A DNA stretch of 58,755 nucleotides from Catenovulum sp. 2E275 (lineage in GTDB: Bacteria; Pseudomonadota; Gammaproteobacteria; Enterobacterales; Alteromonadaceae), in contig NZ_JAOPFU010000025.1 of assembly GCF_025515275.1 (NCBI RefSeq), positions 1 through 58,755 of the forward strand. The letters run 5' to 3'. Shown one piece after another: positions 24,467 to 33,416 of this stretch; the first letter of the stretch is position 1, and each line of letters begins with the position of its first letter. The translations under genes and the position numbers were made by a program. The notes beneath the pieces were generated by a model. The model had not been told where the DNA came from. It did not search any database and saw nothing but the letters and a program-made list of their open reading frames with translations.

Positions 24467-26389
24467 ATGGGTATATTTGAGCATTATCAACAAAGATACG
24501 AATCTAAACAGGAAGAAGAGTATACAATTCAAGAATTTTTAGAGCTGTGTAAAACAGATAAATCTGTTTTTGCTAACGCAGCAGAGCGTTTACTGATGGC
24601 CATTGGTGAACCTCAAATGATAGATACAGCTCAGGAACCAAGGTTAAGTCGCCTGTTTTCAAATCGGGTTATCGCCCGCTACCCTGCTTTTTCAGAATTT
24701 TATGGCATGGAAGATGCCATCGAACAAATAGTTTCTTACTTAAAACATGCAGCGCAAGGCTTAGAAGAGAAAAAACAAATTCTTTATTTATTAGGTCCGG
24801 TTGGCGGCGGTAAAAGCTCACTGGCTGAAAAAATAAAAAGTTTAGTTGAAGCCTGCCCTATCTATGTTCTAAAAGGTTCACCGGTAAATGATCATCCATT
24901 GTGTTTATTTGATATTAATCAGGACGGAAAAATTTTAGAGTCTGAATACAAGATCCCCGGCAGATATTTAAAAACCATTATGTCGCCTTGGGCTCGTAAA
25001 CGTCTGCATGAATTTAATGGGGATATAACACAATTTAAAGTAGTTAAAGTGTATCCTTCGGTGTTGGATCAGGTGGCTATTGCCAAAACTGAACCCGGTG
25101 ATGATAACAATCAGGACATTTCTGCGTTGGTTGGTAAAGTAGATATTCGACGGCTTGATGAATATGCTCAGCACGACCCGGATGCTTATAGTTACTCAGG
25201 TGCATTATGCCGTGCTAATCAAGGGGTGATGGAATTTGTTGAAATGTTTAAAGCCCCAATTAAAGTATTGCATCCACTATTAACCGCAACTCAAGAGGGC
25301 AATTACAACCCAACAGAAGGCATGTCGGCTTTACCTTTTGACGGGATGATTTTAGCCCATTCAAACGAATCGGAATGGCAGGCGTTTAAAAATAATAAAA
25401 ATAATGAAGCATTTTTAGACCGGGTTTATATTGTTAAAGTGCCTTATTGTTTACGCACCTCAGAAGAAATAAAAATATACAAGAAATTAATTGAAAACAG
25501 TGAATTAAATAAAGCTCAGTGCGCCCCGGGCACACTAGAAACTTTGGCTCAGTTTTCAGTTTTATCCCGTTTAAAAACACCTGAAAATTCCAGCATTTAT
25601 TCAAAAATGCGGGTTTATAACGGCGAAAGTTTAAAAGATACCGATCCAAAAGCAAAATCGTATCAGGAGTATCGTGATTTTGCTGGGGTTGATGAAGGTA
25701 TGACAGGGCTTTCCACCCGCTTTGCATTTAAAATTTTATCCCGAGTATTTAATTTTGATCATGCAGAAGTTGCAGCTAATCCGGTTCATTTATTTTATGT
25801 GCTTGAGCAGCAAATTGAACGTGAACAGTTTTCGTCTGACGTATCAGAGCAGTATTTAGAACATTTAAAAGGATATTTAATTCCTAAATATGTTGAGTTT
25901 ATTGGTAAAGAAATTCAAACCTCATATTTAGAGTCTTATTCTGAATATGGTCAGAATATTTTTGACCGGTATGTAAGTTATGCTGATTTTTGGATTCAAG
26001 ATCAGGAATATCGAGATCCCGAAACTGGTCAACTATTTGACCGCGCGGCATTAAATAATGAGCTTGAGAAAATAGAAAAACCTGCTGGTATCAGTAATCC
26101 CAAAGATTTCCGCAACGAGATTGTCAATTTTGTATTGCGCGCACGCGCCAATAATGGCGGTAAAAATCCAAGTTGGACAGGTTATGAAAAACTCAAAACA
26201 GTCATTGAGAAAAAAATGTTCTCAAATACTGAAGAGCTATTACCTGTGATTTCGTTTAATGCCAAAACCTCGAACGAAGATCAGAAAAAACATGATGATT
26301 TTGTCGCCCGAATGATGGAAAAAGGCTATACCAAAAAACAAGTTCGACTGTTGTGTGAATGGTATTTGAGAGTTAGAAAATCGTCTTAA
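24467..26389 (+). CDS. prkA: PrkA-family serine protein kinase (YeaG)
   Basis: PrkA/YeaG is an AAA-type protein with a C-terminal PrkA domain. In enterobacteria it is induced by RpoS, acid and nitrogen starvation and forms a complex with YeaH. The 640-residue length is standard. The Walker A motif GPVGGGKSS is at residues 110-118 and the conserved LPFDGMILAHSNESEW region follows at about 285-300. The gene leads a three-gene operon (prkA, yeaH, spoVR) with a hairpin between the first two. AGGAGG before the ATG is a strong ribosome-binding site. Confidence 0.95.
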   Translation: MGIFEHYQQRYESKQEEEYTIQEFLELCKTDKSVFANAAERLLMAIGEPQMIDTAQEPRLSRLFSNRVIARYPAFSEFYGMEDAIEQIVSYLKHAAQGLEEKKQILYLLGPVGGGKSSLAEKIKSLVEACPIYVLKGSPVNDHPLCLFDINQDGKILESEYKIPGRYLKTIMSPWARKRLHEFNGDITQFKVVKVYPSVLDQVAIAKTEPGDDNNQDISALVGKVDIRRLDEYAQHDPDAYSYSGALCRANQGVMEFVEMFKAPIKVLHPLLTATQEGNYNPTEGMSALPFDGMILAHSNESEWQAFKNNKNNEAFLDRVYIVKVPYCLRTSEEIKIYKKLIENSELNKAQCAPGTLETLAQFSVLSRLKTPENSSIYSKMRVYNGESLKDTDPKAKSYQEYRDFAGVDEGMTGLSTRFAFKILSRVFNFDHAEVAANPVHLFYVLEQQIEREQFSSDVSEQYLEHLKGYLIPKYVEFIGKEIQTSYLESYSEYGQNIFDRYVSYADFWIQDQEYRDPETGQLFDRAALNNELEKIEKPAGISNPKDFRNEIVNFVLRARANNGGKNPSWTGYEKLKTVIEKKMFSNTEELLPVISFNAKTSNEDQKKHDDFVARMMEKGYTKKQVRLLCEWYLRVRKSS

Positions 26390-26411
26390 ATTGCACCCGC
26401 AATCTACAAAC

Positions 26412-26445
26412 CTTGCAAAGGCGCACCATTTTGTGCGCTGGCAAG
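26412..26445 (+). promoter_or_regulatory. two-part hairpin between prkA and yeaH
   Basis: CTTGC (26412-26416) pairs with GCAAG (26441-26445) and encloses GCGCAC (26421-26426) paired with GTGCGC (26433-26438), with a 4-nt/2-nt internal bulge and 6-nt loop. There is no T-run, so it is unlikely to be a full terminator. It sits 13 bp upstream of the yeaH start and could tune processing or translation. Confidence 0.55.
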
Positions 26446-26458
26446 TTCAGGAGTTGAG

Positions 26459-27727
26459 ATGACGAATTTTATTGATAGACGCTTAAATGCCAAAAATAAA
26501 AGTGCGGTTAACCGCCGCCGCTTTTTGCGCCGCTATAACCAACAAATTAAAAAAGCGGTATCGGATGCAATTAATAACCGTAGTGTCACAGATTTAGATT
26601 CTGGCGAAAGCATTAGCATTCCAAAACGCGATGTATCCGAACCCACTTTTCATCAAGGCCAAGGAGGTTATCGTGACAGAGTTCATCCGGGTAATGACCA
26701 GTTTGCACAAGGTGATAAAATAAAACGTCCCTCGTCTGAGCAAGGTGGCGGCAGTGGTGAAGGTGAAGCCAGCCCTGATGGCGAAGGCGAAGATAATTTT
26801 GTATTTCAAATATCTAAAGAAGAATATTTAGATATTTTATTTGAAGATTTAGAGCTACCAAACCTTAAAAAAAATCAAATTGCGCAGGTTACTCAATTTA
26901 AAACCGTTAGAGCCGGTTTTAAATCTAATGGTAACCCAAGTAGTATAGATATTGTACGCTCGTTAAAAAACTCATTATCCCGCCGCACTGCACTGGCTGG
27001 CAAATATAAAAAACAGCTTAAACAGGCTGAGTCTCAATTAACTGAACAACAAAAAGATCCCATTTTAAATAAAGCTGATATTCAAATTTTAGAAGCAGAA
27101 ATTGAGGCGCTAAAAAAGCAAATCAGCAAAGTGCCTTTTATCGATGAGTTTGATCTTAGATATAAAAATTACGACAAGCTGCCTTTACCAACAAGCAAAG
27201 CCGTTATGTTTTGTTTAATGGATGTTTCCGGTTCAATGGATCAGGCGACTAAAGATATGGCAAAACGTTTTTATATTTTGTTGTATTTATTTTTGACCCG
27301 AACTTATAAAAACGTTGAGGTAGTTTATATCCGCCACCATACTCAAGCAAAAGAAGTCGACGAACAAGAATTTTTTTATTCTCAGGAAACTGGCGGGACA
27401 ATTGTGTCGAGCGCGCTCAAATTAATGGCTGATATAGTTAAAGACCGCTACCCAGAAAGTGAATGGAATATTTATGCTGCACAAGCATCAGACGGTGATA
27501 ACTGGGCCGATGACTCACCTTTATGTGTAGATATTTTAAATAAACACATTTTACCTCTGATTCGTTATTATGCTTATATCGAAATCACGACCCGAAATCA
27601 TCAGTCGCTTTGGCATGAATATGAAAAACTGAGCACTGTTCATTCACACTTTGCATTACAACATATCACCCAAGTCTCAGATATTTATCCAGTATTTCGT
27701 GAGCTATTTAAAAAGCAGATCAAGTGA
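26459..27727 (+). CDS. yeaH: YeaH, von Willebrand factor A domain protein
   Basis: YeaH (UPF0229 family) is the partner of PrkA/YeaG in the starvation response. The N-terminal basic segment ([17 protein letters not shown]), the glycine- and glutamate-rich linker ([17 protein letters not shown]) and the vWA domain with MDVSGSMD near residue 255 are all typical. The 422-residue length agrees with the family. It begins 69 bp after prkA and ends 10 bp before spoVR, so the three genes almost certainly share a transcript. Confidence 0.95.
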   Translation: MTNFIDRRLNAKNKSAVNRRRFLRRYNQQIKKAVSDAINNRSVTDLDSGESISIPKRDVSEPTFHQGQGGYRDRVHPGNDQFAQGDKIKRPSSEQGGGSGEGEASPDGEGEDNFVFQISKEEYLDILFEDLELPNLKKNQIAQVTQFKTVRAGFKSNGNPSSIDIVRSLKNSLSRRTALAGKYKKQLKQAESQLTEQQKDPILNKADIQILEAEIEALKKQISKVPFIDEFDLRYKNYDKLPLPTSKAVMFCLMDVSGSMDQATKDMAKRFYILLYLFLTRTYKNVEVVYIRHHTQAKEVDEQEFFYSQETGGTIVSSALKLMADIVKDRYPESEWNIYAAQASDGDNWADDSPLCVDILNKHILPLIRYYAYIEITTRNHQSLWHEYEKLSTVHSHFALQHITQVSDIYPVFRELFKKQIK

Positions 27728-27737
27728 GGCTGAGCTT

Positions 27738-29258
27738 ATGACAAGACCAGAAAAACCATTAAGTGACGGGCCAGATTGGAGTTTTGAGTTACTTGAGCAA
27801 TATCACAGCGAAATTAAACGTGTTGCCGAGTTTTACCGGTTAGATACCTACCCTAATCAAATTGAAATTATTACAGCCGAACAAATGATGGATGCCTATT
27901 CTAGTATTGGCATGCCAATTGGTTACTCGCATTGGTCTTATGGTAAAAAGTTTATCCAAACAGAACAAAATTACAAACGAGGCCACATGGGGCTAGCGTA
28001 TGAAATTGTGATTAATTCCAGCCCGTGTATTTCCTATTTAATGGAAGAAAACACCATAACTATGCAAGCTTTGGTGATGGCTCATGCCTGTTATGGACAT
28101 AACTCTTTTTTTAAAAATAATTATTTATTCACCACTTGGACGGATGCTGGATCTATTATTGATTATCTGCTATTTGCCAAAAATTATATTGCTCATTGTG
28201 AGGAAAAATACGGTATTGAAGAAGTAGAAGCAACTTTAGATTCTTGCCATGCGTTAATGAACTATGGTGTTGATAGATATAAACGTCCGCAAAAAATATC
28301 GATTCATGAAGAGCAAAGACGCCAGCAAGAAAGAGCCAAATACCTGCAAACTCAGGTAAATGATTTGTGGCGCACTGTGCCCAAAAAATCTAAGCCAGAT
28401 GAACAGCAAAAACAGCATTTTCCGAAAGATCCACAAGAGAATATTTTATATTTTATTGAGAAAAACGCGCCCATGCTTGAACCATGGCAACGCGAGTTAG
28501 TACGTATTGTGCGTAAAATTTCGCAATATTTTTATCCTCAAAAACAAACGCAAGTGATGAACGAAGGCTGGGCAACTTTTTGGCACTATACGATCTTAAA
28601 TCATTTATATGATGAGGGCTGGCTAACCGATGCTTTTATGCTTGAGTTTTTAAATAGCCATACAAATGTCATTTATCAACCGCCATACAATAGCCAGTAT
28701 TATTCAGGTATTAACCCGTATGCGCTTGGTTTTAATATGTTTGTTGATTTAAGACGTATTTGTGAGCATCCAACCGAAGAAGATAAATATTGGTTTCCTG
28801 ATATTGCTGGTTCAAACTGGCTAGATACTTTACATTTTGCAATGCAAAATTTTAAAGATGAAAGTTTTATCAGCCAGTTTTTATCGCCTAAATTAATACG
28901 TGATCTTAAATTATTTGAAATCACAGACGATGATAAAAAAGATTATATTGAAATTAGTGCCATTCATAACGAACAAGGTTATCGAAACATTCGAGAAGCA
29001 TTATCTCAGCAATATAATTTGAGTAATTTAGAGCCAAATATACAAGTGCAAAATGTGGATATAAATGGCGATCGCTCATTAACGTTACGCTATATTCCAC
29101 ATAACAGAATTCCGCTATCGGCCAATTATGAAGAAGTATTAAAACATCTCTACCGGTTATGGCAGTTTGATGTAAAACTGGAAACAGAAAATGAAGACGG
29201 TAGTATCAGCTTAATTGACACTTGCCCCAGCACCCAAAAAACAGTAGCACTGGATTAG
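27738..29258 (+). CDS. SpoVR family protein (YcgB)
   Basis: A 506-residue protein of the SpoVR/YcgB family, which is conserved with prkA and yeaH but has no settled biochemistry. The ATG at 27738, after GAGGCTGAGCTT, is preferred to an upstream frame that overlaps yeaH. Characteristic segments include PIGYSHWSYGKKF, a histidine-rich central part (HACYGHNSFFKNN) and NEGWATFWHY, which together look metal-binding. The family is named for a Bacillus spore-cortex gene, but this genome shows no sign of sporulation. Confidence 0.93.
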   Translation: MTRPEKPLSDGPDWSFELLEQYHSEIKRVAEFYRLDTYPNQIEIITAEQMMDAYSSIGMPIGYSHWSYGKKFIQTEQNYKRGHMGLAYEIVINSSPCISYLMEENTITMQALVMAHACYGHNSFFKNNYLFTTWTDAGSIIDYLLFAKNYIAHCEEKYGIEEVEATLDSCHALMNYGVDRYKRPQKISIHEEQRRQQERAKYLQTQVNDLWRTVPKKSKPDEQQKQHFPKDPQENILYFIEKNAPMLEPWQRELVRIVRKISQYFYPQKQTQVMNEGWATFWHYTILNHLYDEGWLTDAFMLEFLNSHTNVIYQPPYNSQYYSGINPYALGFNMFVDLRRICEHPTEEDKYWFPDIAGSNWLDTLHFAMQNFKDESFISQFLSPKLIRDLKLFEITDDDKKDYIEISAIHNEQGYRNIREALSQQYNLSNLEPNIQVQNVDINGDRSLTLRYIPHNRIPLSANYEEVLKHLYRLWQFDVKLETENEDGSISLIDTCPSTQKTVALD

Positions 29259-29300
29259 TTTAAATTTAGCTAAGCCCTAGTATTCGGTTTGCTAATACAA

Positions 29301-30005
29301 TTAATCCAGTTCTGGTAAATTGTCACTGTATTTATGAAAAATTTCACCTGAGCGAATACCATAGTCTCTTAATAATTCAGGTACTTGCTCAAAGTCTGAT
29401 TTTGCTGCACAGGCTAAAAACGCCTGATAATGCGCTTTTGCTAAAGTTCTGGCTTCTTGATGAGAAAAGTAATAGCTGCCAAGCTGATCATATAAAGCTT
29501 TAAAACCATTTAAAATAAGAGCGTAGATAGAATTATTAGACGCCATAGCTAAAGCGTGATGGAGTTGATAATCAAACTCGCTGTAAGCTTCTCCGGTTTC
29601 AGCAAGTTCAGTGTAACCAGCAAGCGCCGCAGCAACTGCCTGCGGGTTATTTTTAACCGCAGCTCTTGCATAAATAATGGCAACATTTGTTCTGGCAGAT
29701 AATAGATTATCGATAATTTGCTCTGAGTTGTGCTGATCGAGCTTCACCAGTGTAGATAAAATATTTAATCCACACGAGTGCCAAATATCATTCACTTTAG
29801 TTGGTTTGCCATGTTGAATTGTTAGCCAACCATCTCTGGCTAATCTTTGCAATACTTCCCTGAGGGTGGTTCTGGTTACCCCAATTACATCGGCCAGCTC
29901 CCGCTCTGCCGGTAAAATTGAACCCGCCGGATATTTACCATTCCAAATAGATTCAATTAAATAATTTTCTGCAACCCCTGCTGGACCTTGCGCTTTGGCA
30001 AACAT
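29301..30005 (-). CDS. fadR: fatty acid metabolism regulator FadR
   Basis: FadR is a GntR-family repressor-activator that senses long-chain acyl-CoA and balances fatty-acid degradation with synthesis. The winged HTH spans about residues 10-75 (YPAGSILPAERELADVIGVTRTTLREVLQRLARDGWL). The acyl-CoA-binding domain is the FadR_C type, 234 residues overall against about 239 in E. coli. It is transcribed toward spoVR and away from the esterase gene. No fad structural gene lies in the window. Confidence 0.9.
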   Translation of the reverse strand: MFAKAQGPAGVAENYLIESIWNGKYPAGSILPAERELADVIGVTRTTLREVLQRLARDGWLTIQHGKPTKVNDIWHSCGLNILSTLVKLDQHNSEQIIDNLLSARTNVAIIYARAAVKNNPQAVAAALAGYTELAETGEAYSEFDYQLHHALAMASNNSIYALILNGFKALYDQLGSYYFSHQEARTLAKAHYQAFLACAAKSDFEQVPELLRDYGIRSGEIFHKYSDNLPELD

Positions 30006-30210
30006 ATCAACACCTTAAATTAATTATTTTGTTAGTGTAACTTGATAGTAAACTAAAGATTCATTTTTTTGATAAAAAATCACAAATAAATCACACTAAT
30101 TTTATAGTCAGATAGCCTAACTGGCTAGAATTATCTTTTTCATCTCTCAAATCATGCCAATTAAAATGGTACAATAGACCCACTTAAATTTTTAAATGCT
30201 TTGATAATTA

Positions 30211-30975
30211 ATGATTTTAAATTATAGCTTATCCGGTCAGGGGTCTACGGTTGTTTTATTGCATGGTTTACTGGGTAGCCACCAAAACTTAGCTACTGTC
30301 GCTAAATGTTTGGCCGAGCATTACACTGTGATTAATTTAGATTTACGAAATCATGGCGCTTCTGGACATGATTCAGAACATAATTATCAATTGATGGCTG
30401 AAGATGTTATTGCAACACTGGATGAATTAAAGATAAACCAGTTTGTTTTATTTGGTCACTCTATGGGCGGTAAAACCGCTATGCAAATTGCACTAAGCTA
30501 TCCAGACAGAGTGCAAAAGCTAATCGTTGAAGATATTGCACCGGTCACTTATCCTGAGCGTCACAAAGCCATTTTTGATGGTTTGCAAGCAATAGATTTA
30601 ACCAAGCTAAATAATCGCCAACAAGCCGATGCAAGCTTACAACAATATGTAGCAGATATTGGCATAAGACGCTTTTTATTAACCAATTTAAGCCGTTCAG
30701 AACAAGGCTGGCAATGGAAAATGAACTTACCGGCCATTGTTGAACAATATTCAAATATTTGTGATTTTACGCCCCCAGAAAACAGCACTTTTTCTAATCC
30801 AGTGTTGTTTGTTAAAGGGGGTGACTCTGATTATATTCAAGCTCAACACCAGAGCATAATCAAAGCTTTATTTCCAAATGTGACCGCCAAGATTATTCAA
30901 GGGGCGGGCCATTGGATACATGCAGAAAAATCTAAAATATTCAATAAAGTTATCTTAGATTTTATACAAAAATGA
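30211..30975 (+). CDS. ybfF: alpha/beta-hydrolase, YbfF-type esterase
   Basis: A 254-residue alpha/beta-hydrolase. The oxyanion segment VVLLHGLLGSHQN, nucleophile elbow LFGHSMGGKT (Ser in GHSMG, about residue 88), the Asp in VKGGDSDY and the final His in GAGHWIHAEK form the catalytic triad. YbfF hydrolyses short acyl esters such as palmitoyl-CoA and malonyl-CoA in vitro. The gene is followed by DUF2788 and fldA, a neighbourhood common in marine gammaproteobacteria. The in-frame ATG is preceded by a weak ribosome-binding site, so expression may be low. Confidence 0.88.
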   Translation: MILNYSLSGQGSTVVLLHGLLGSHQNLATVAKCLAEHYTVINLDLRNHGASGHDSEHNYQLMAEDVIATLDELKINQFVLFGHSMGGKTAMQIALSYPDRVQKLIVEDIAPVTYPERHKAIFDGLQAIDLTKLNNRQQADASLQQYVADIGIRRFLLTNLSRSEQGWQWKMNLPAIVEQYSNICDFTPPENSTFSNPVLFVKGGDSDYIQAQHQSIIKALFPNVTAKIIQGAGHWIHAEKSKIFNKVILDFIQK

Positions 30976-30997
30976 TTCTCATTCGTGAATTTATGAT
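30970..30997 (+). promoter_or_regulatory. Fur-box-like site over a sigma-70 promoter for DUF2788-fldA
   Basis: AATGATTCTCATTCGTGAAT begins near the esterase stop and resembles half of a Fur box (GATAATGATAATCATTATC). It overlaps a -10-like TATGAT at 30992-30997. Iron control of flavodoxin by Fur is well known; the specific site is inferred from pattern and position. Confidence 0.5.
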
Positions 30998-31046
30998 ATA
31001 GTTTGCGACCTGAATTTGAGTTTGACGTGAAATATAGGCTTCAAAC

Positions 31047-31241
31047 ATGACCTTTGAACAATTTGAAACCCTTAGTTTTTATTTAGGTATCAGTGGCTTA
31101 TTCCTATTAATTGCATTAGCGATTAAAGATATTTTAAGCCAAGGTGACATTCCTAAATATGGAAAAGTGATGGTATGGCTGGTGCTTTTTTTAGGCTGCG
31201 CTGGCTTTTTAGCAAAAGGTCTTATCCAAGTATTTTTTTAA
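31047..31241 (+). CDS. DUF2788 membrane protein
   Basis: A 64-residue protein with two predicted membrane helices (about residues 10-27 and 41-62) separated by a short basic loop (LSQGDIPKYGK). It belongs to the DUF2788 family, known almost only from the ybfF-DUF2788-fldA neighbourhood in marine gammaproteobacteria. The gene is 24 bp before fldA and probably shares its promoter. Its function is unknown; association with flavodoxin suggests a role in iron limitation, but this is inference. Confidence 0.8.
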   Translation: MTFEQFETLSFYLGISGLFLLIALAIKDILSQGDIPKYGKVMVWLVLFLGCAGFLAKGLIQVFF

Positions 31242-31265
31242 AACATTTTATAGCGAGTTATTATT

Positions 31266-31790
31266 ATGGCAGTAGTGGGCTTATTTTTCGGAAGCGACAC
31301 AGGTAATACTGAGGCTGTCGCCAAAATGATCCAGAAAGAGCTGGGTAAAGATCTGGTTGACGTTTACGATATAGCAAAATCAAGTAAAGATGATATTGCA
31401 AAATACGACTTTTTATTATTCGGCATTCCGACTTGGTATTATGGCGAAGCTCAATGTGATTGGGATGACTTTTTCCCAGATTTAGAAGAGTTAGATTTTA
31501 CCGACAAAGTAGCAGCCATTTTTGGTTGTGGTGACCAAGAAGATTACGCTGAGTATTTTCTGGATGCTATGGGCATGGTTCGCGATATTATTGAGCGTAA
31601 AGGTGCAACTATTGTTGGTCACTGGTCAACTGATGGTTATGAATTTGAAGCCTCTAAAGGTTTAGTTGATGATAATCATTTTGTGGGTTTAGGGATTGAT
31701 GAAGACAGACAGCCTGAATTAACAGATGATCGTGTAAAAGCTTGGTGTAAGCAGTTAACTGAAGAAATGTATTTATCAGAATTTCAGTAA
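31266..31790 (+). CDS. fldA: flavodoxin FldA
   Basis: A 174-residue long-chain flavodoxin, the FMN-carrying electron donor that replaces ferredoxin when iron is scarce. The FMN phosphate loop is SDTGNTEAV at about residues 9-17 and the 60s and 90s loops include PTWYYGEAQ and GCGDQEDYAEYF. The long loop insertion expected of the FldA class is present. It follows DUF2788 under a Fur-box-like promoter and ends in a clear terminator. The fur gene, adjacent in some relatives, is not next to it here. Confidence 0.95.
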   Translation: MAVVGLFFGSDTGNTEAVAKMIQKELGKDLVDVYDIAKSSKDDIAKYDFLLFGIPTWYYGEAQCDWDDFFPDLEELDFTDKVAAIFGCGDQEDYAEYFLDAMGMVRDIIERKGATIVGHWSTDGYEFEASKGLVDDNHFVGLGIDEDRQPELTDDRVKAWCKQLTEEMYLSEFQ

Positions 31791-31815
31791 CAGGTAACCG
31801 AACAAATAAATAATT

Positions 31816-31837
31816 AACGGGAACTTAGGTTCCCGTT
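31816..31837 (+). terminator. terminator after fldA
   Basis: AACGGGAAC pairs with GTTCCCGTT over a 4-nt loop and is followed by TTTTGTTTTTC. Confidence 0.88.
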
Positions 31838-32196
31838 TTTGTTTTTCTTGTGTGCTACTTGTATGTTTAACTTTATGATTTTTTATTCCGCTTTGTTGCG
31901 TTGGAGCGTTTTTATATAAATTTCTAATCTATACTCCCGCCGAATCATTCTAAAAACTTTAATATTTAGACTGGCATAGTTAATCAATTACAACTAAATT
32001 GAATTTAGAGGCAAAGTTAAGTCTCATCAAATATCTTTAGGTCATTAACTAAAGTTTCTTATCCAGCGCCGTATTTTAATTTTCGCTGAATCAATGTGAG
32101 CAAGTGCTCATTTTTTATACTCTAAAATCTAAACTCAAAACATTAAGCTCAAATTGTTGTCTATAAAATTTAAAGCCAGAGCGAAATGGGAGGGTC
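31838..32196. other. long leader region before the ectoine operon
   Basis: About 360 bp with no gene. It contains a short terminator-like hairpin at 32097-32110 followed by six Ts, 80 bp before doeB2. No clear operator palindrome is visible. The doe promoter must lie here, but I could not assign it. Confidence 0.4.
32097..32116 (+). terminator. short terminator-like hairpin in the doe leader
   Basis: TGAGC pairs with GCTCA over a 4-nt loop and is followed by TTTTTT. The stem is only 5 bp, so it could be a weak attenuator or chance. Confidence 0.35.
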
Positions 32197-33357
32197 ATGT
32201 CTACCAATTGGCAAGCAATAATAGATTCGGCAATTCAAACACGCCGCTTTTTACATCAGAATCCGGAACTTAGCTGGCAAGAAGTTAATACAGCTCAGTT
32301 TATCCGCCAACAATTAGATAAATTAAATATTCGCTGGCGCGAATGTGCTAAAACCGGCACATTGGCTTTTATCAATTTTGATAATTCAGTTCCCGATTCA
32401 AAAACGATTGCACTCAGAGGCGATATCGACGCGTTGCCAATTAACGAAAACACCAATACTGAATGGCAGTCAAATAACCAAGGCTGTATGCATGCTTGTG
32501 GTCATGATGGCCATTGCGCCACTTTATTAGCCAGTGCACAGTGGCTCAAACAAAATGAAGCAAAACTCTCCAACAGAATTGTTTTGATATTCCAACCCGC
32601 TGAAGAAGGCGGCCACGGTGCCCGCGAAATGATTGCTGATGGAGCGCTAGACGGTGTGGATGAAATATATGGCTGGCACAATTGGCCAGCAATCTCATTC
32701 GGACAAATGCTCTGCCCTGATAATATCGTGATGTGTGGTAACGGCACGTTCGAAATATTAGTAGAAGGTAAAGGCGGCCATGCTAGCCAACCAGAATTAT
32801 GTGCTGATCCGGTTTTAGCGGCCAGCGCTATTCATTTAGCTTTACAACAAATTATTAGCCGTAAAATTGCGCCACAGCAAAGTGCTGTAGTTAGTGTGAC
32901 TTCAATTACTGCTGACAGCAGTGCAACCGTAATTCCGCAAACCGCTCAATTAAGCGGTAGCATCCGTGTCCCAAATGATTCAATAAAAAACCAGATAAAT
33001 CAGTTGATCGATGAAATTAGTCAACATACTGCAAAGGCTTATGCTTGTCGGGCAAATATTACACATTTTCCCCGCTACAGTGCGACGATAAATCATACTC
33101 AGCAAGCACAGAATATGCGTTTTCAATGGCGGCAATTATTTGGCGACAGCAGTTTGGCAAATGTTTCAGCGCCAATAATGGCATCTGAAGATTTTAGCTA
33201 TTATTTACGTGAAATTCCGGGCGCTTTTGCTTTAATCGGCTCTGATGATGGCAACGGGCATCATATTCCCTGCCACAGCCCAGAATACGATTTTAATGAC
33301 AAACTCATTGCTAAAGTATGCCAACTCTATGCTAGCTTAGCGGGTTTAACTCAATAA
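32197..33357 (+). CDS. doeB2: N-acetyl-L-2,4-diaminobutyrate deacetylase, M20 type (DoeB2)
   Basis: A 386-residue M20/amidohydrolase-family zinc peptidase homologue. The metal-binding segments GDIDALPI, MHACGHDGHCATLL, FQPAEEGGHGAREM and the late SEDFSYYL are all present. By itself this family covers many amidohydrolases. The following three genes match ectoine degradation, which points to the DoeB2-type enzyme removing acetyl from N-acetyl-diaminobutyrate made by DoeA. The better-known DoeB belongs to the unrelated aspartoacylase family. GGGAGG precedes the start closely. Assignment rests on context. Confidence 0.78.
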   Translation: MSTNWQAIIDSAIQTRRFLHQNPELSWQEVNTAQFIRQQLDKLNIRWRECAKTGTLAFINFDNSVPDSKTIALRGDIDALPINENTNTEWQSNNQGCMHACGHDGHCATLLASAQWLKQNEAKLSNRIVLIFQPAEEGGHGAREMIADGALDGVDEIYGWHNWPAISFGQMLCPDNIVMCGNGTFEILVEGKGGHASQPELCADPVLAASAIHLALQQIISRKIAPQQSAVVSVTSITADSSATVIPQTAQLSGSIRVPNDSIKNQINQLIDEISQHTAKAYACRANITHFPRYSATINHTQQAQNMRFQWRQLFGDSSLANVSAPIMASEDFSYYLREIPGAFALIGSDDGNGHHIPCHSPEYDFNDKLIAKVCQLYASLAGLTQ

Positions 33358-33416
33358 AATTTTTAACCGGTAAATCAAAGATGTAAAACAAACTTTTAAT
33401 CCAAATGGAGGCTGAA

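Noticed and set aside
27651-27737. Longer N-terminal extension of SpoVR
   Set aside because: It would overlap yeaH by 77 bp, has no family match, and the ATG at 27738 has a proper ribosome-binding site and the conserved N-terminus.
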